Assembly: GCF_013362815.1 (NCBI RefSeq)
Contig: NZ_JABFVK010000004.1
Coordinates: 87,216 to 151,215 of the forward strand
Source: Hamadaea sp.
GTDB lineage: Bacteria; Actinomycetota; Actinomycetes; Mycobacteriales; Micromonosporaceae
Length of the DNA stretch: 64,000 nucleotides
Reading direction: 5' to 3'
The notes under the pieces were generated by a model. That model worked only from the letters and a program-made list of their open reading frames with translations, did no database searches and was not told where the DNA came from. Position 1 is the first letter of the stretch, and every line of letters starts with the position of its first letter. A program made the position numbers and the translations under genes. Below, in pieces: positions 1 through 8,441 of the stretch.

Positions 1-1611
1 CGGTTCAGCCCGGCCGAGGCGGCGGAGTTCGCCCGGATCGTCGGCGCGCAGCGATATACCCGGTCGGTCGGCGTCGCCGGGTTGCCCCAGGACGCGGCCA
101 TCTACCGGCCGGTGCTGGAAGGCCAGGATCTCGGCCGGTTCCAGGCGCTCGAGGACCAGATCGTCCTGCAAGGCCCCGGTGTCGCTCCGGTCACCGCGGC
201 CGCTTGGCGAGGCGCGCTCGACCCGGCGCTGGCCTCGCTCGCCCAGCTCGACCTCGACCTCGCCGATGCCACGATCGACCAGGCCACCGGGCCGGCGGTG
301 ATGATCGTCGTCCGGCTCATCCTCGCCGCCGGGCTCGGCCTCATCGCCGTGCTCGCCTCGATCATCCTCTCCATCACCACGGCCCGGGCGATCGTGCACC
401 AGCTCCGCCGGCTCCGCGACGCCGCCGACGAGCTGGCGACGGTACGCCTCCCGAGCCTGGTGCGGCGGCTGGCTGCTGGCGAGGAGGTGGACGTTGCAGC
501 GGAGGCGCCCCCGTTGGCGTTCGGCACCGACGAGATCGGGCAAGTGGGCCAGGCGTTCACCCAGGCGCAGGAGACCGCTGTCCGGGTCGCCGTCGAACAG
601 GCCGAGCTGCGGCGGAGCGTACGCGATGTGTTCGTGAGCCTGGCCCGGCGGAATCAGGCGCTCATCCACAGCCAATTGCGGCTGCTGGACGAGATGGAAT
701 GCCGGGTCACCGATCCGACCGACCTCGAGGAGCTGTTCCGGGTCGACCACCTCGCCACCCGGATGCGGCGCAACGCCGAGAACCTCCTGGTGCTGTCGGG
801 CTCGGCGGCCGGCCGAGGCTGGCGGCGGCCGGTCCCGATCGCGGACATCCTGCGGGCCTCGTGCGCGGAGGTCGAGGGCTATCACCGGGTGGTCATCCAG
901 CCCGGTGACGCCGCCGAACTGGCCGGTCGAGCCGTCGGCGACGTCATCCACCTGCTCGCCGAGCTGGTCGAGAACGCGTTGTCGTTCTCGCCGCCGGACA
1001 CCACGGTCCACGTCCGCGGCGCCCGGGTCGGCACCGGACATGTGCTGGAGGTCGAGGACCGCGGGCTCGGCATGAACGAGGCCGCCCTCGAAGAGGCGAA
1101 CGAGCTGCTCCGCGAGCCGCCGGAGTTCAAGCTGACGAGCACCGCCCGGCTGGGCCTGTTCGTGGTCGGCCGGTTGGCCCACCGTCACGAGATCGAAGTG
1201 CAGCTGCGGCGCTCGCCGTACGGCGGGATCACGGCGATCGTCCTGATCCCGGAGAAGCTCATCTCCGGCCGTCCGCCCGCGTCGGAGTTGACCGCGCTGG
1301 AAGCGGCGATCGCGCTCCCGTCCGTGCCGGAGATCCGCACCCGGAACTCGTCGTCCCCGGTCGCGCTCGCGGTGCGGACCGAGCCACCGGTCCGGGTGGT
1401 CACCGCGCGTACGCCGTCGGGGCTGCCGGTGCGGCAACGGCCCAGTCCGCCGTCGGAGCCGCAAGCGCGCGACATCCGGGACCTCATGAGCGCCTTCCAG
1501 CGCGGTACGCAACGCGGCCGGGCGGAAGCCGTCGAAGCACCTGTGGAAGCGAAGCCCGTCGAAGGAAAGCCCGTGGAAGGGGAGTTCAATGACGCAGCGA
1601 CCGACCGCTGA
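1..1611 (+). CDS. cvnA: Conservon sensor histidine kinase CvnA, 5' truncated by window edge
   Basis: The frame is open from base 1, so the N-terminus lies outside the window; 536 residues are visible. A hydrophobic segment at about visible residues 98-122 is followed by a HAMP-like stretch. Next comes a dimerisation-like helix containing RRNQALIHSQLRLLDE, then a HATPase_c domain with an N-box (ELVENALSF) and a G-box (DRGLGM). The tail is Pro/Glu-rich. This is the layout of the nitrate/nitrite-sensor-like kinases that begin actinobacterial conservons, which are thought to form a membrane complex with a roadblock protein, a DUF742 protein and a small GTPase. It overlaps cvnB by 23 bp, suggesting translational coupling. 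No cognate response regulator is seen, as is usual for conservons. The assignment is firm; the stimulus is unknown. Confidence 0.9.
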   Translation, partial: RFSPAEAAEFARIVGAQRYTRSVGVAGLPQDAAIYRPVLEGQDLGRFQALEDQIVLQGPGVAPVTAAAWRGALDPALASLAQLDLDLADATIDQATGPAVMIVVRLILAAGLGLIAVLASIILSITTARAIVHQLRRLRDAADELATVRLPSLVRRLAAGEEVDVAAEAPPLAFGTDEIGQVGQAFTQAQETAVRVAVEQAELRRSVRDVFVSLARRNQALIHSQLRLLDEMECRVTDPTDLEELFRVDHLATRMRRNAENLLVLSGSAAGRGWRRPVPIADILRASCAEVEGYHRVVIQPGDAAELAGRAVGDVIHLLAELVENALSFSPPDTTVHVRGARVGTGHVLEVEDRGLGMNEAALEEANELLREPPEFKLTSTARLGLFVVGRLAHRHEIEVQLRRSPYGGITAIVLIPEKLISGRPPASELTALEAAIALPSVPEIRTRNSSSPVALAVRTEPPVRVVTARTPSGLPVRQRPSPPSEPQARDIRDLMSAFQRGTQRGRAEAVEAPVEAKPVEGKPVEGEFNDAATDR

Positions 1612-1996
1612 ACTCGGCTGGCTGGTCGACGACCTGGTCAGTCGCCTGCCCGGAGCCGAGATGGCCGTAGTGCTGTCCGCCGACGGATTGGTGATGGCAG
1701 CCGCGTCCGGCACCGCCCGGGAGGACGCCGAACACCTGGCGGCCGTCTCGGCGAGCATGTTCGGGCTGGCCCGCGGCGCGAGCCGCCGGTTCGGCAAAGG
1801 CGTCGTACGCCAGGCGGTGATGGAGATGGCGGCCGGCTTCCTCTTCGTGAGTTCCGGGGGCGCCGGGGCCTGTCTGGCGGTCATCACCGACGACTCCGCC
1901 GACATGGGGCTCACGGCGTACGAGATGGCGATGCTCGTGACCCGCGTCGGCGACTACCTCTCCACGAACCCCCGTACCCCGGCCGCCGTCGAGTGA
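1589..1996 (+). CDS. cvnB: Roadblock/LC7 domain protein CvnB
   Basis: This 135-residue protein is a single roadblock/LC7 (MglB-like) domain. It includes the stretch LPGAEMAVVLSADGLVMAAA near the start and the G-rich strand FLFVSSGGAGACLAV towards the end. Such proteins usually act as GTPase-activating or scaffold partners of the small GTPase encoded two genes downstream. The ATG start overlaps the end of cvnA and its TGA overlaps the GTG of cvnC, so the four genes are one translationally coupled operon. Confidence 0.92.
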   Translation: MTQRPTAELGWLVDDLVSRLPGAEMAVVLSADGLVMAAASGTAREDAEHLAAVSASMFGLARGASRRFGKGVVRQAVMEMAAGFLFVSSGGAGACLAVITDDSADMGLTAYEMAMLVTRVGDYLSTNPRTPAAVE

Positions 1997-2382
1997 CCGC
2001 CTCGGACCCCCTCCAGCCGGACCATCAGCACTGGCTGGACGACGACGCCGGTCCGGTCGTCCGCCCGTACGCCCTCGCGGCGGGCACGACGGTGGCCGCG
2101 ACCGAGGAGTTCGACCTCATCGCGGTGGTGATGGCCAGCCGGGCACCGGCGCCCGGCGACGCCGCGCTCGGCACGGCCTCGGCCCGCATCCTCCAGCTCT
2201 GCCAGGAGCCATTGTCCGTTGTGGACTTGTCTGCTCGGATGAACCTGCCGGTCGGCGTGGTGCGGGCGCTGCTCGCGCAGCTCGCCACGCGAGACTTGAT
2301 CCGCCGGAGCCCGACAGGCCCGGTCGCCAGGCCCAGTGAAGAGACGTTCAAGGCGGTCATCCATGGATTACGGGCACTCTGA
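1993..2382 (+). CDS. cvnC: DUF742 family protein CvnC
   Basis: This 129-residue DUF742 protein begins at a GTG that overlaps the cvnB stop (GTGA). Typical features are the early VRPYALAAG segment, a central helix with ARILQLCQEP, and a winged-helix-like C-terminal half (LSARMNLPVGVVRALLAQLA). In conservons this protein bridges kinase and GTPase, and a DNA-binding role has been proposed for the family from its wHTH-like fold. It overlaps the start of cvnD by 20 bp. Confidence 0.9.
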   Translation: MTASDPLQPDHQHWLDDDAGPVVRPYALAAGTTVAATEEFDLIAVVMASRAPAPGDAALGTASARILQLCQEPLSVVDLSARMNLPVGVVRALLAQLATRDLIRRSPTGPVARPSEETFKAVIHGLRAL

Positions 2383-2941
2383 CCTCGTACTGCCGACGGC
2401 GTACAAGATCGTCGTCGCGGGCGGGTTCGGCGTCGGCAAGACCACGCTGGTCGGCTCGGTCAGCGAGATCCAGCCCTTCTTCACCGAAGAAGTGCTCACC
2501 GACGCGAGCCTCGGGGTGGACGACGTCTCCGGGGTGGAGGCGAAGACCACCACGACGGTGGCGCTGGACTTCGGCCGCATCCGCATCAGCCAGGAACTGA
2601 TGCTCTACCTGTTCGGTACGCCGGGCCAGGACCGCTTTCTGTTCATCTGGGACGAACTAGTCGAAGGCGCGATCGGAGCGGTCGTCGTCGCCGACACCCG
2701 GCGGCTGGAGGACTCGTTCACCTCGATCGACTACTTCGAGCGCATGGGTGTGCCGTTCATCGTGGCGGTCAACTGCTTCGACGGCACCCGGGTGTACGCC
2801 ACCGACGAGGTGAAAGCCGCGCTCAACCTCGATCCCGGCGTACCGGTGCGGCACTGCGACGCGCGGAAACGCGACTCGGTGAAGGAAGTCCTCGTGACAT
2901 TGCTGGAGCACCTGCTGACGCTGCGCGCCGTCGCCGCCTAA
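2363..2941 (+). CDS. cvnD: Conservon small GTPase CvnD
   Basis: A 192-residue Ras-like/MglA-like GTPase. The P-loop GGFGVGKTT is at residues 20-28. The switch II equivalent is GTPGQDRF and the base-recognition motif is the family variant VNCFDG. An in-frame upstream GTG at 2336 exists, but ATG 2363 matches the family N-terminus (MDYGHSDLVLPTAYKIVVAG) and gives a 20 bp overlap with cvnC. It is the last gene of the conservon. The message probably ends at the palindromic element that immediately follows. Confidence 0.93.
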   Translation: MDYGHSDLVLPTAYKIVVAGGFGVGKTTLVGSVSEIQPFFTEEVLTDASLGVDDVSGVEAKTTTTVALDFGRIRISQELMLYLFGTPGQDRFLFIWDELVEGAIGAVVVADTRRLEDSFTSIDYFERMGVPFIVAVNCFDGTRVYATDEVKAALNLDPGVPVRHCDARKRDSVKEVLVTLLEHLLTLRAVAA

Positions 2942-2948
2942 CGGCTTG

Positions 2949-3014
2949 CGTGCCGGATCACGGATGTGGGTCGAATCTTGACCCAAGATTCGCCCCAGAA
3001 CCCTGATCTGGTGC
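2949..3014. repeat. Dispersed GATC palindrome, family B copy 1
   Basis: An imperfect inverted repeat with 24 bp arms at 2956-2979 and 2985-3008 (19 of 24 paired) and a 5 nt loop. It lies between the convergent cvnD and phosphatase genes and contains the phosphatase stop codon. The inner sequence GGGTCGAATC and the outer GATCASGG are shared with elements at 23290, 34204 and 54049. There is no U-tract, so a rho-independent terminator role is plausible but not proven. Confidence 0.75.
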
Positions 3015-3497
3015 CAAAAGATCGGCGAGGCGGCGTAGCAAAGCGCGTTGCTCTTCGGTCTCGGGTGCGGGGACGCCGCGCGCCTCCGAAACGAGCTCCA
3101 TGGCTTGCTCGGCCGTCGCACCCAGGGCGATCAGGGCGGCCGCCACGACCATCCCGGAGCGGCCGATCCCGCCCCGGCAATGCGCGACGACGTAGTCGCC
3201 CGACCGCAGCCGCACCGCCAGTTTCGCAGCCAGTTCGGCGAGGTCGTCGAGGTCTGGCACGGAGAAGTCGGCGATCGGGAAGTCGATGTACGCCAACCCC
3301 GCGTCCCGGGCGGCCTCGGGTTCGGCGGCCAGCCCCAGCAGGTCACGCTCGCCCTCGGTGAGCGCGCAGATCAGCGCGTCGACCCCCTTGCGGCGCAACC
3401 CGTGCAGCGTGCGTACCAGTGCGTCGCCGCCGGCCGGACGAGACATCATCGCCAGTCGTCCCGAGACCGGCCAGTCCACGAGAAACGGTCCGGCCAT
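2958..3497 (-). CDS. Dual-specificity/tyrosine phosphatase-like protein
   Basis: 179 residues with the Cys-X5-Arg phosphatase signature HCRGGIGRSG (Cys107, Arg113) and an upstream acid-loop region DFPIADFSVPD (about residues 72-82), typical of the DSP/PTP superfamily. It should hydrolyse phosphotyrosine or another phosphomonoester in the cytoplasm. It is convergent to the conservon, which may be coincidental. The last 16 or so residues are encoded by the palindromic repeat at 2949-3014 and probably are not part of the ancestral domain. The substrate is unknown. Confidence 0.85.
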   Translation of the reverse strand: MAGPFLVDWPVSGRLAMMSRPAGGDALVRTLHGLRRKGVDALICALTEGERDLLGLAAEPEAARDAGLAYIDFPIADFSVPDLDDLAELAAKLAVRLRSGDYVVAHCRGGIGRSGMVVAAALIALGATAEQAMELVSEARGVPAPETEEQRALLRRLADLLAPDQGSGANLGSRFDPHP

Positions 3498-3514
3498 GGG
3501 CGAATCTTATGACC

Positions 3515-4477
3515 TCATTCGGCGTGGCGATTGCGGGATCCGCCCCGTCGGATCGGCACCTGCAACACCAGCACCGCGGCCAGCACGATCACCCCGCCGA
3601 CGAGCTGCCCCGGCGTAAGGCGCTCACCGTAGACGAGGGCGGTGGACGCGACGGTGACCGCGGGTTCCGCACACGACAGGATCGACGCGGTGGAGGCTCC
3701 CACCAGCCGGATGCCCGCCAGAAGGGTCGCGATCGGGACCACTGTGGAGAAGATCGCGAGGAGCACGACCCAGCCCCAGCCGGTCACGTCGCCCGGTGCG
3801 GCCATCGAGCCCGTCGCGTACCCGGCGATGGTCATCGTCACGCACGCCGAAGTGCAGACGATCGCGGAGAGCAGGAAGACGTCCAGCTCCGTGGGCACTC
3901 CGGCGGCCACCGTCAGATACAACGCGTACGCCGCGGCAGCGCCGAGCGCGAGTGCGACGCCGATCCCGGCAGCCGAACCGATCGCTCCGCCGGAGCCCAG
4001 GATCAGCACCAGGCCGACGGCCGAGCAAAGGAGAGCGGCGTACCGGCGGCGATCCGGGCTCTCCCGGCGCAGCAGGACGGCCAGCCCGGTCACCAACGCC
4101 GGGTACAAGTACAGCAGCAGTCCGGTCAGCGACGCGTCGATCCAGGAGAGCGCGCCGAAGTAGAGCAACGCCTGGGAGGCGTACCCGATGCCCCCGAGGC
4201 CGATGCACGTGAGCAGCGTGCGGAGAGTCGGAAAGGCCGGCCGACGGAAGGCCACTACGACCCACAAGACGGCGGCGGCGACGGCGAAACGGCCAGCGAG
4301 CATCGCCGGGACGCTGATCCCGGCGGCATAGGACTGCTTGGCGAAGACCGCGGAGAGCCCGAAGCCGGTCGCCGAGACCAGGCACAACAGTGCGCCCAGT
4401 CCGGGCGCCGGCCGATGGCGAGGAGTCGAGGCGCGCCGATCGGCCAGCTCCCGGGTTGGGGCCACTTCCGTGGTCAT
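3515..4477 (-). CDS. EamA/DMT-family transporter
   Basis: 320 residues forming about ten hydrophobic segments in two EamA repeats (for example LVSATGFGLSAVFAKQSY near the start and the second repeat beginning after the Gly-rich GSGGAIGSAAG stretch). This is the drug/metabolite transporter superfamily; substrates range from amino acids to nucleosides, and none can be named here. It is transcribed divergently from a LysR regulator gene 74 bp away, the usual arrangement for LysR control of a small exporter. The C-terminus is Arg-rich and cytoplasmic. Confidence 0.88.
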   Translation of the reverse strand: MTTEVAPTRELADRRASTPRHRPAPGLGALLCLVSATGFGLSAVFAKQSYAAGISVPAMLAGRFAVAAAVLWVVVAFRRPAFPTLRTLLTCIGLGGIGYASQALLYFGALSWIDASLTGLLLYLYPALVTGLAVLLRRESPDRRRYAALLCSAVGLVLILGSGGAIGSAAGIGVALALGAAAAYALYLTVAAGVPTELDVFLLSAIVCTSACVTMTIAGYATGSMAAPGDVTGWGWVVLLAIFSTVVPIATLLAGIRLVGASTASILSCAEPAVTVASTALVYGERLTPGQLVGGVIVLAAVLVLQVPIRRGGSRNRHAE

Positions 4478-4551
4478 GACTGGAGACGGTAGGCCGGATC
4501 GAGCTATCGAGGTAGCCTGTTTTTCCTCCGGGACCCCAAGGAAACGCCTTG

Positions 4552-5463
4552 ATGACGCTGCACCAGCTGCGGTGCTTCCTCGCCGCGGTCGAGCACGGCT
4601 CGTTCACCGCCGCCGCGACCGCGCTCGGGTACGCCCAGCCGTCGGTCTCGGAGCAGGTCCGGTTGCTGGAACAGCACGTCGACGCCCAGTTGTTCCGCCG
4701 GGTCGGGCGCGGGCTGGTGCCGACCGAGGCGGCCCGGGCGTTGGTGCCGCACGCGGCGGCGGCGTTGGCCGCGGTCGAAGAAGCGGGCCGGGCGGTCGCC
4801 GACGTACGCCAGGTGCTCACGGGCACCGTCCGCTTCGGCATCTTCAAGACCTCCCGCTTCTACCTCGGGGCGGACCTGGTCGGCGACGTGCTGCGCCGGC
4901 ATCCGGGCGTACGCCTGGAGCTGGTCGGGCAGAACTCGGCCGAACTGCGTGACCTGCTCCGCAAGGGCGCACTGGAAGCGGGGTTGATCGCACTGCCCGT
5001 CGAGGAGGAGGGGCTCGCCGTCAACCCCGTGATGCGCGACGAACTCGTCTACCTCAGTGCACACCCGGATCGCCTGGTACGCCCGGTGACTCCGGCCGCC
5101 CTCGCGGCTGCGCCGCTCGTGCTGCCCGACGTCAGCTGGCGCGACGAGGACTCCACTCGCCGCGCGCTCGTCCACAGCGTGCAGTCCGCTGGGCGTACGC
5201 TACGGCCCCGGGTCGAGGTCGAGGACGTGGAGACCGCGCTGGAAGTGGCAGCGACCGGGCTCGCCGACACCGTGATCTGGCGTGGCGTACTGCATCGGCT
5301 GGCGGATCGCCTGCCACCCGGGCTGGGGTGGACGCCGCTGCGGCCGCGGCTCTACGAGACCTTCGCGATCGTGCACCGGCCGGACGCTCAGCTGTCCGCC
5401 GCCAGCCGGGTCGTCATCGAGCTCGCCTCCGCTCGGATGCGGGCGCTCGCCGCTGCCCTCTAG
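4552..5463 (+). CDS. LysR-family transcriptional regulator
   Basis: 303 residues. The N-terminal winged HTH (MTLHQLRCFLAAVEHGSFTA, with the recognition helix in YAQPSVSEQVRLLE) covers residues 1-60, followed by a LysR substrate-binding domain. The ATG at 4552 is preferred over the in-frame TTG one codon earlier. It is divergent from the EamA transporter at 3515-4477, which is its most likely target. A palindromic element follows the stop codon. Confidence 0.92.
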   Translation: MTLHQLRCFLAAVEHGSFTAAATALGYAQPSVSEQVRLLEQHVDAQLFRRVGRGLVPTEAARALVPHAAAALAAVEEAGRAVADVRQVLTGTVRFGIFKTSRFYLGADLVGDVLRRHPGVRLELVGQNSAELRDLLRKGALEAGLIALPVEEEGLAVNPVMRDELVYLSAHPDRLVRPVTPAALAAAPLVLPDVSWRDEDSTRRALVHSVQSAGRTLRPRVEVEDVETALEVAATGLADTVIWRGVLHRLADRLPPGLGWTPLRPRLYETFAIVHRPDAQLSAASRVVIELASARMRALAAAL

Positions 5464-5490
5464 CGCCCCCTTGGGGCTGCCCCGCTTGGG

Positions 5491-5555
5491 GCTGCAGATC
5501 ACGGTTACGCATGCTTCCGGGGCGGTCGGAAGCATGCGTAACCGTGATCTGCAGC
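5491..5555. repeat. Perfect 29 bp palindrome, family A copy 1
   Basis: Two perfect 29 bp arms (5491-5519 and 5527-5555) flank a 7 nt loop. The arms begin GCTGCAGATCACGGTTAC. A nearly identical copy is at 21478-21542. It lies 28 bp after the LysR stop codon, so it may terminate that transcript, but no U-run follows. The sequence conservation between two unrelated loci indicates a dispersed element rather than two independent terminators. Confidence 0.9.
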
Positions 5556-5712
5556 TAACCGGCGCGCTGCGGGGAACGGGCGGGGCGCAGGGAGCGCGCC
5601 GGGGGAGCGTTTTCTCAGCCGGCGAAACGTTGGCACATCGCGAATTCGTTGCCGCCGACAGCAAAATGGCTGGCCAGGCGTTGTCGCATGGAAACCGTCC
5701 GGAAACAAGGTC

Positions 5713-5761
5713 TTGACATCGACGGTAGTCGGGATGAAACCTCTCTCCAGAGAGCGCTCTC
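5713..5761 (+). promoter_or_regulatory. Candidate promoter and LacI-type operator of the secreted beta-helix gene
   Basis: A consensus -35 TTGACA is at 5713-5718; the -10 is weak (near 5737). Just downstream is the perfect 12 bp palindrome GAGAGCGCTCTC at 5750-5761. This resembles the GGGAGCGCTCCC core of operators bound by LacI-family sugar regulators such as CebR in streptomycetes. That would fit sugar-responsive control of a secreted carbohydrate-active protein. Regulator identity is inferred, not shown. Confidence 0.5.
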
Positions 5762-5798
5762 CAACCCCCGTTCCCGACTCCGTCCCCCTGGAGATGTC

Positions 5799-8381
5799 AT
5801 GAGACGTCTGCACGCCACAGCGGTGGCGGTCGCGACAGCTCTGCTCGCGACCTGCTTCGCCGTCGTGCTCACCGGATCGGCCAAGGCGGCCGACCCGCTG
5901 CTCTCCCAAGGCAAGCCCGTCACCGCCTCGTCCACCGAGAACGCCGGAACTCCGGCCGCGAACGCGGTCGACGGGAACACCGGGACCCGATGGTCCAGCG
6001 CGTTCAGCGATCCGCAGTGGATCCAGGTGGACCTGGGCGCCACCGCCGCAGTCAGCCAAGTCGTCCTGCAGTGGGAGGCGGCGTACGCGACCGCGTTCCA
6101 GCTTCAGGTTTCGGCCGACGCCACCACGTGGACGACCGTTTACAGCACCACCACCAGCACCGGCGGCACTCAGACGCTCACGGTGAACGGCACCGGCCGC
6201 TACGTCCGGATGTACGGCACCGCACGGGCGACTGCGTACGGGTATTCGTTGTGGGAGTTCCAGGTCTACGGCTCCACCGGCGGAACCAGTTGCGGCACCG
6301 CGAACGCCGGGCTCAACCGGCCCGCGACCGCATCGTCGGCCGAGAGCGCCGGAACGGCGGCCACCTACGCCGTCGACGGCAACACCGGGACCCGTTGGTC
6401 GAGCGCGTTCAGCGATCCGCAGTGGATCCAGGTGGACCTCGGCAGCGTTCAGACGGTCTGCCAGGTCGTCCTGCAGTGGGAGGCGGCGTACGCGACCGGT
6501 TTCCAGATCCAGGTTTCCGACACCGGATCGACCTGGACGAGCATCTACAGCACCACGACCGGTACCGGTGGCACGCAGACGCTGACGGTCAACGGAACCG
6601 GCCGCTACGTACGCCTCTACGGCACCGCCCGGGCCACCGGCTACGGGTATTCATTCTGGGAGTTCGTCATCCGTACGCGCACCACGGCCAGCCCGACTCC
6701 GACGAGCCCGACGCCGTCGCCGACCGGCCCGCAGTTGCCCGGCGGCGGCCCGCTGGGCTCGAACGTCAAGGTCTTCGACCCGAGCATGTCGGGTGCGACG
6801 ATCCAGAGCCAGGTCGACGCGATCTTCGCGCAGATGGAGTCCAACCAGTTCGGCTCCCAGCGGTACGCACTGCTGTTCAAGCCGGGCACGTACAGCGGGT
6901 TCAACGCGCAGATCGGGTTCTACACCTCGATCGCCGGTCTGGGGCAGAACCCAGGTGACGTACGCATCAACGGTGACGTCACGGTCGACGCGGGCTGGTT
7001 CAACGGCAACGCCACCCAGAACTTCTGGCGGTCGGCCGAGAACTTCTCGATCTACCCGTCGGCCGGGTTCACCCGGTGGGCCGTCTCGCAGGCCGCTCCG
7101 TTCCGGCGGATCGACGTGCACGGCGACCTGAACCTCGCGCCCAACGGCTACGGCTGGGCGAGCGGCGGCTACATCGCCGACTCGCGGGTCAGCGGCCAGG
7201 TCGGCCCCTACTCGCAGCAGCAGTGGTACACCCGGGACAGCCAGATCGGCAGCTGGGGCAACGGCGTATGGAACATGGTGTTCTCCGGAGTCCAGGGCGC
7301 GCCCGCCCAGGCCTTCCCGAACCCGCCCTACACGACGCTGGCCACCACTCCGGTGAGCCGGGAGAAGCCGTACCTCTACGTCGACGGGACCGGGGCGTAC
7401 CGGGTGTTCGTGCCGTCGCTGCGGACCAACGCGTCCGGGACGACCTGGGCGAACGGGTCGACGCCGGGCACCTCGATCCCGTTGACCCAGTTCTACGTCG
7501 CCCAGCCCACCGACTCGGCGGCCACCTTGAACCAGGCGCTGGCGCAGGGGCTCAACCTGCTCTTCACGCCCGGCGTCTACCACCTCAACCAGACGATCAA
7601 CGTCACGCGGGCCGACACCGTCGTCCTCGGTCTCGGGTACGCCACCCTCATCCCCGACAACGGCGTGACCCCGATGACCGTGGCCGACGTGGACGGCGTG
7701 AAGATCGCCGGTCTGCTCTTCGACGCGGGCGCGGTGAACTCGCCGGTCCTGCTCCAGATCGGACCGGCCGGGTCGTCGGCGAGCCACGCGGCGAACCCGA
7801 CCTCGATCAACGACGTGTTCTTCCGGATCGGCGGCGCCGGCGCGGGGAAGGCGACGACCAGCCTCATCGTCAACAGCAACAACACGCTCATCGACCACAT
7901 CTGGGCCTGGCGCGCCGACCACGGCACGGGCGTCGGCTGGACGGTGAACACCGCCGACACCGGCCTCATCGTGAACGGCAACAACGTCACGGCCTTGGGC
8001 TTGTTCGTCGAGCACTACCAGAAGTACGAGGTGATCTGGAACGGCAACGGCGGCAAGACCATCTTCTTCCAGAACGAGATGCCGTACGACCCGCCGAACC
8101 AGGCCGCCTGGCGAGCCGGTGGTTATGCGGCGTACAAGGTGGCCGACACCGTCACCTCGCACGAGGGCTGGGGACTCGGCAGTTACTGCTACTTCAACGT
8201 CGACCCCACCATCGTCGCCGATCACGGCTTCGAGGTCCCCGTGAACGCCAATGTGAAGTTCCACGACCTGCTCACCGTCTCGCTCGGCGGTAACGGCACG
8301 ATCGCGCACGTAATCAACTCCACGGGCGGACCCGCCCAGGGCACGGCCACCGTCCCGGTGAACGTCGTCAGCTTCCCCTGA
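5799..8381 (+). CDS. Secreted protein with two F5/8 type C (discoidin) domains and a beta-helix domain
   Basis: 860 residues from ATG 5799, which has a GGAG Shine-Dalgarno 7 nt upstream; the frame is open further upstream but without a credible start. A Sec signal peptide ends about AKA (28-30). Two near-identical discoidin/CBM32-like domains follow (about 35-165 and 175-310, each with AVDGNTGTRWSSAFSDPQW). A Thr/Pro/Ser linker comes at about 312-335. A 520-residue C-terminal region has two parallel motifs, LLFKPGTY and LLFTPGVYHL, of the pectate-lyase-like beta-helix type. Relatives are common in actinomycetes under vague names (coagulation factor 5/8 domain protein, adenylyl cyclase). The paired beta-helix signature suggests a GH55-like or other polysaccharide-active enzyme, but no catalytic residue can be assigned. 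Confidence 0.8.
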   Translation: MRRLHATAVAVATALLATCFAVVLTGSAKAADPLLSQGKPVTASSTENAGTPAANAVDGNTGTRWSSAFSDPQWIQVDLGATAAVSQVVLQWEAAYATAFQLQVSADATTWTTVYSTTTSTGGTQTLTVNGTGRYVRMYGTARATAYGYSLWEFQVYGSTGGTSCGTANAGLNRPATASSAESAGTAATYAVDGNTGTRWSSAFSDPQWIQVDLGSVQTVCQVVLQWEAAYATGFQIQVSDTGSTWTSIYSTTTGTGGTQTLTVNGTGRYVRLYGTARATGYGYSFWEFVIRTRTTASPTPTSPTPSPTGPQLPGGGPLGSNVKVFDPSMSGATIQSQVDAIFAQMESNQFGSQRYALLFKPGTYSGFNAQIGFYTSIAGLGQNPGDVRINGDVTVDAGWFNGNATQNFWRSAENFSIYPSAGFTRWAVSQAAPFRRIDVHGDLNLAPNGYGWASGGYIADSRVSGQVGPYSQQQWYTRDSQIGSWGNGVWNMVFSGVQGAPAQAFPNPPYTTLATTPVSREKPYLYVDGTGAYRVFVPSLRTNASGTTWANGSTPGTSIPLTQFYVAQPTDSAATLNQALAQGLNLLFTPGVYHLNQTINVTRADTVVLGLGYATLIPDNGVTPMTVADVDGVKIAGLLFDAGAVNSPVLLQIGPAGSSASHAANPTSINDVFFRIGGAGAGKATTSLIVNSNNTLIDHIWAWRADHGTGVGWTVNTADTGLIVNGNNVTALGLFVEHYQKYEVIWNGNGGKTIFFQNEMPYDPPNQAAWRAGGYAAYKVADTVTSHEGWGLGSYCYFNVDPTIVADHGFEVPVNANVKFHDLLTVSLGGNGTIAHVINSTGGPAQGTATVPVNVVSFP

Positions 8382-8398
8382 CGAGGCCGCTCCCACGC

Positions 8399-8427
8399 GC
8401 CGCGCGGACCCGCCCAGTCCGCGCGGC
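8399..8427 (+). terminator. Stem-loop after the secreted beta-helix gene
   Basis: A perfect 11 bp GC-rich stem (8399-8409 with 8417-8427) and 7 nt loop, 18 bp after the stop codon and just before the next gene. It lacks a U-tract, as is common for actinobacterial terminators. Confidence 0.6.
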
Positions 8428-8441
8428 GTACCCTCCTGAAA

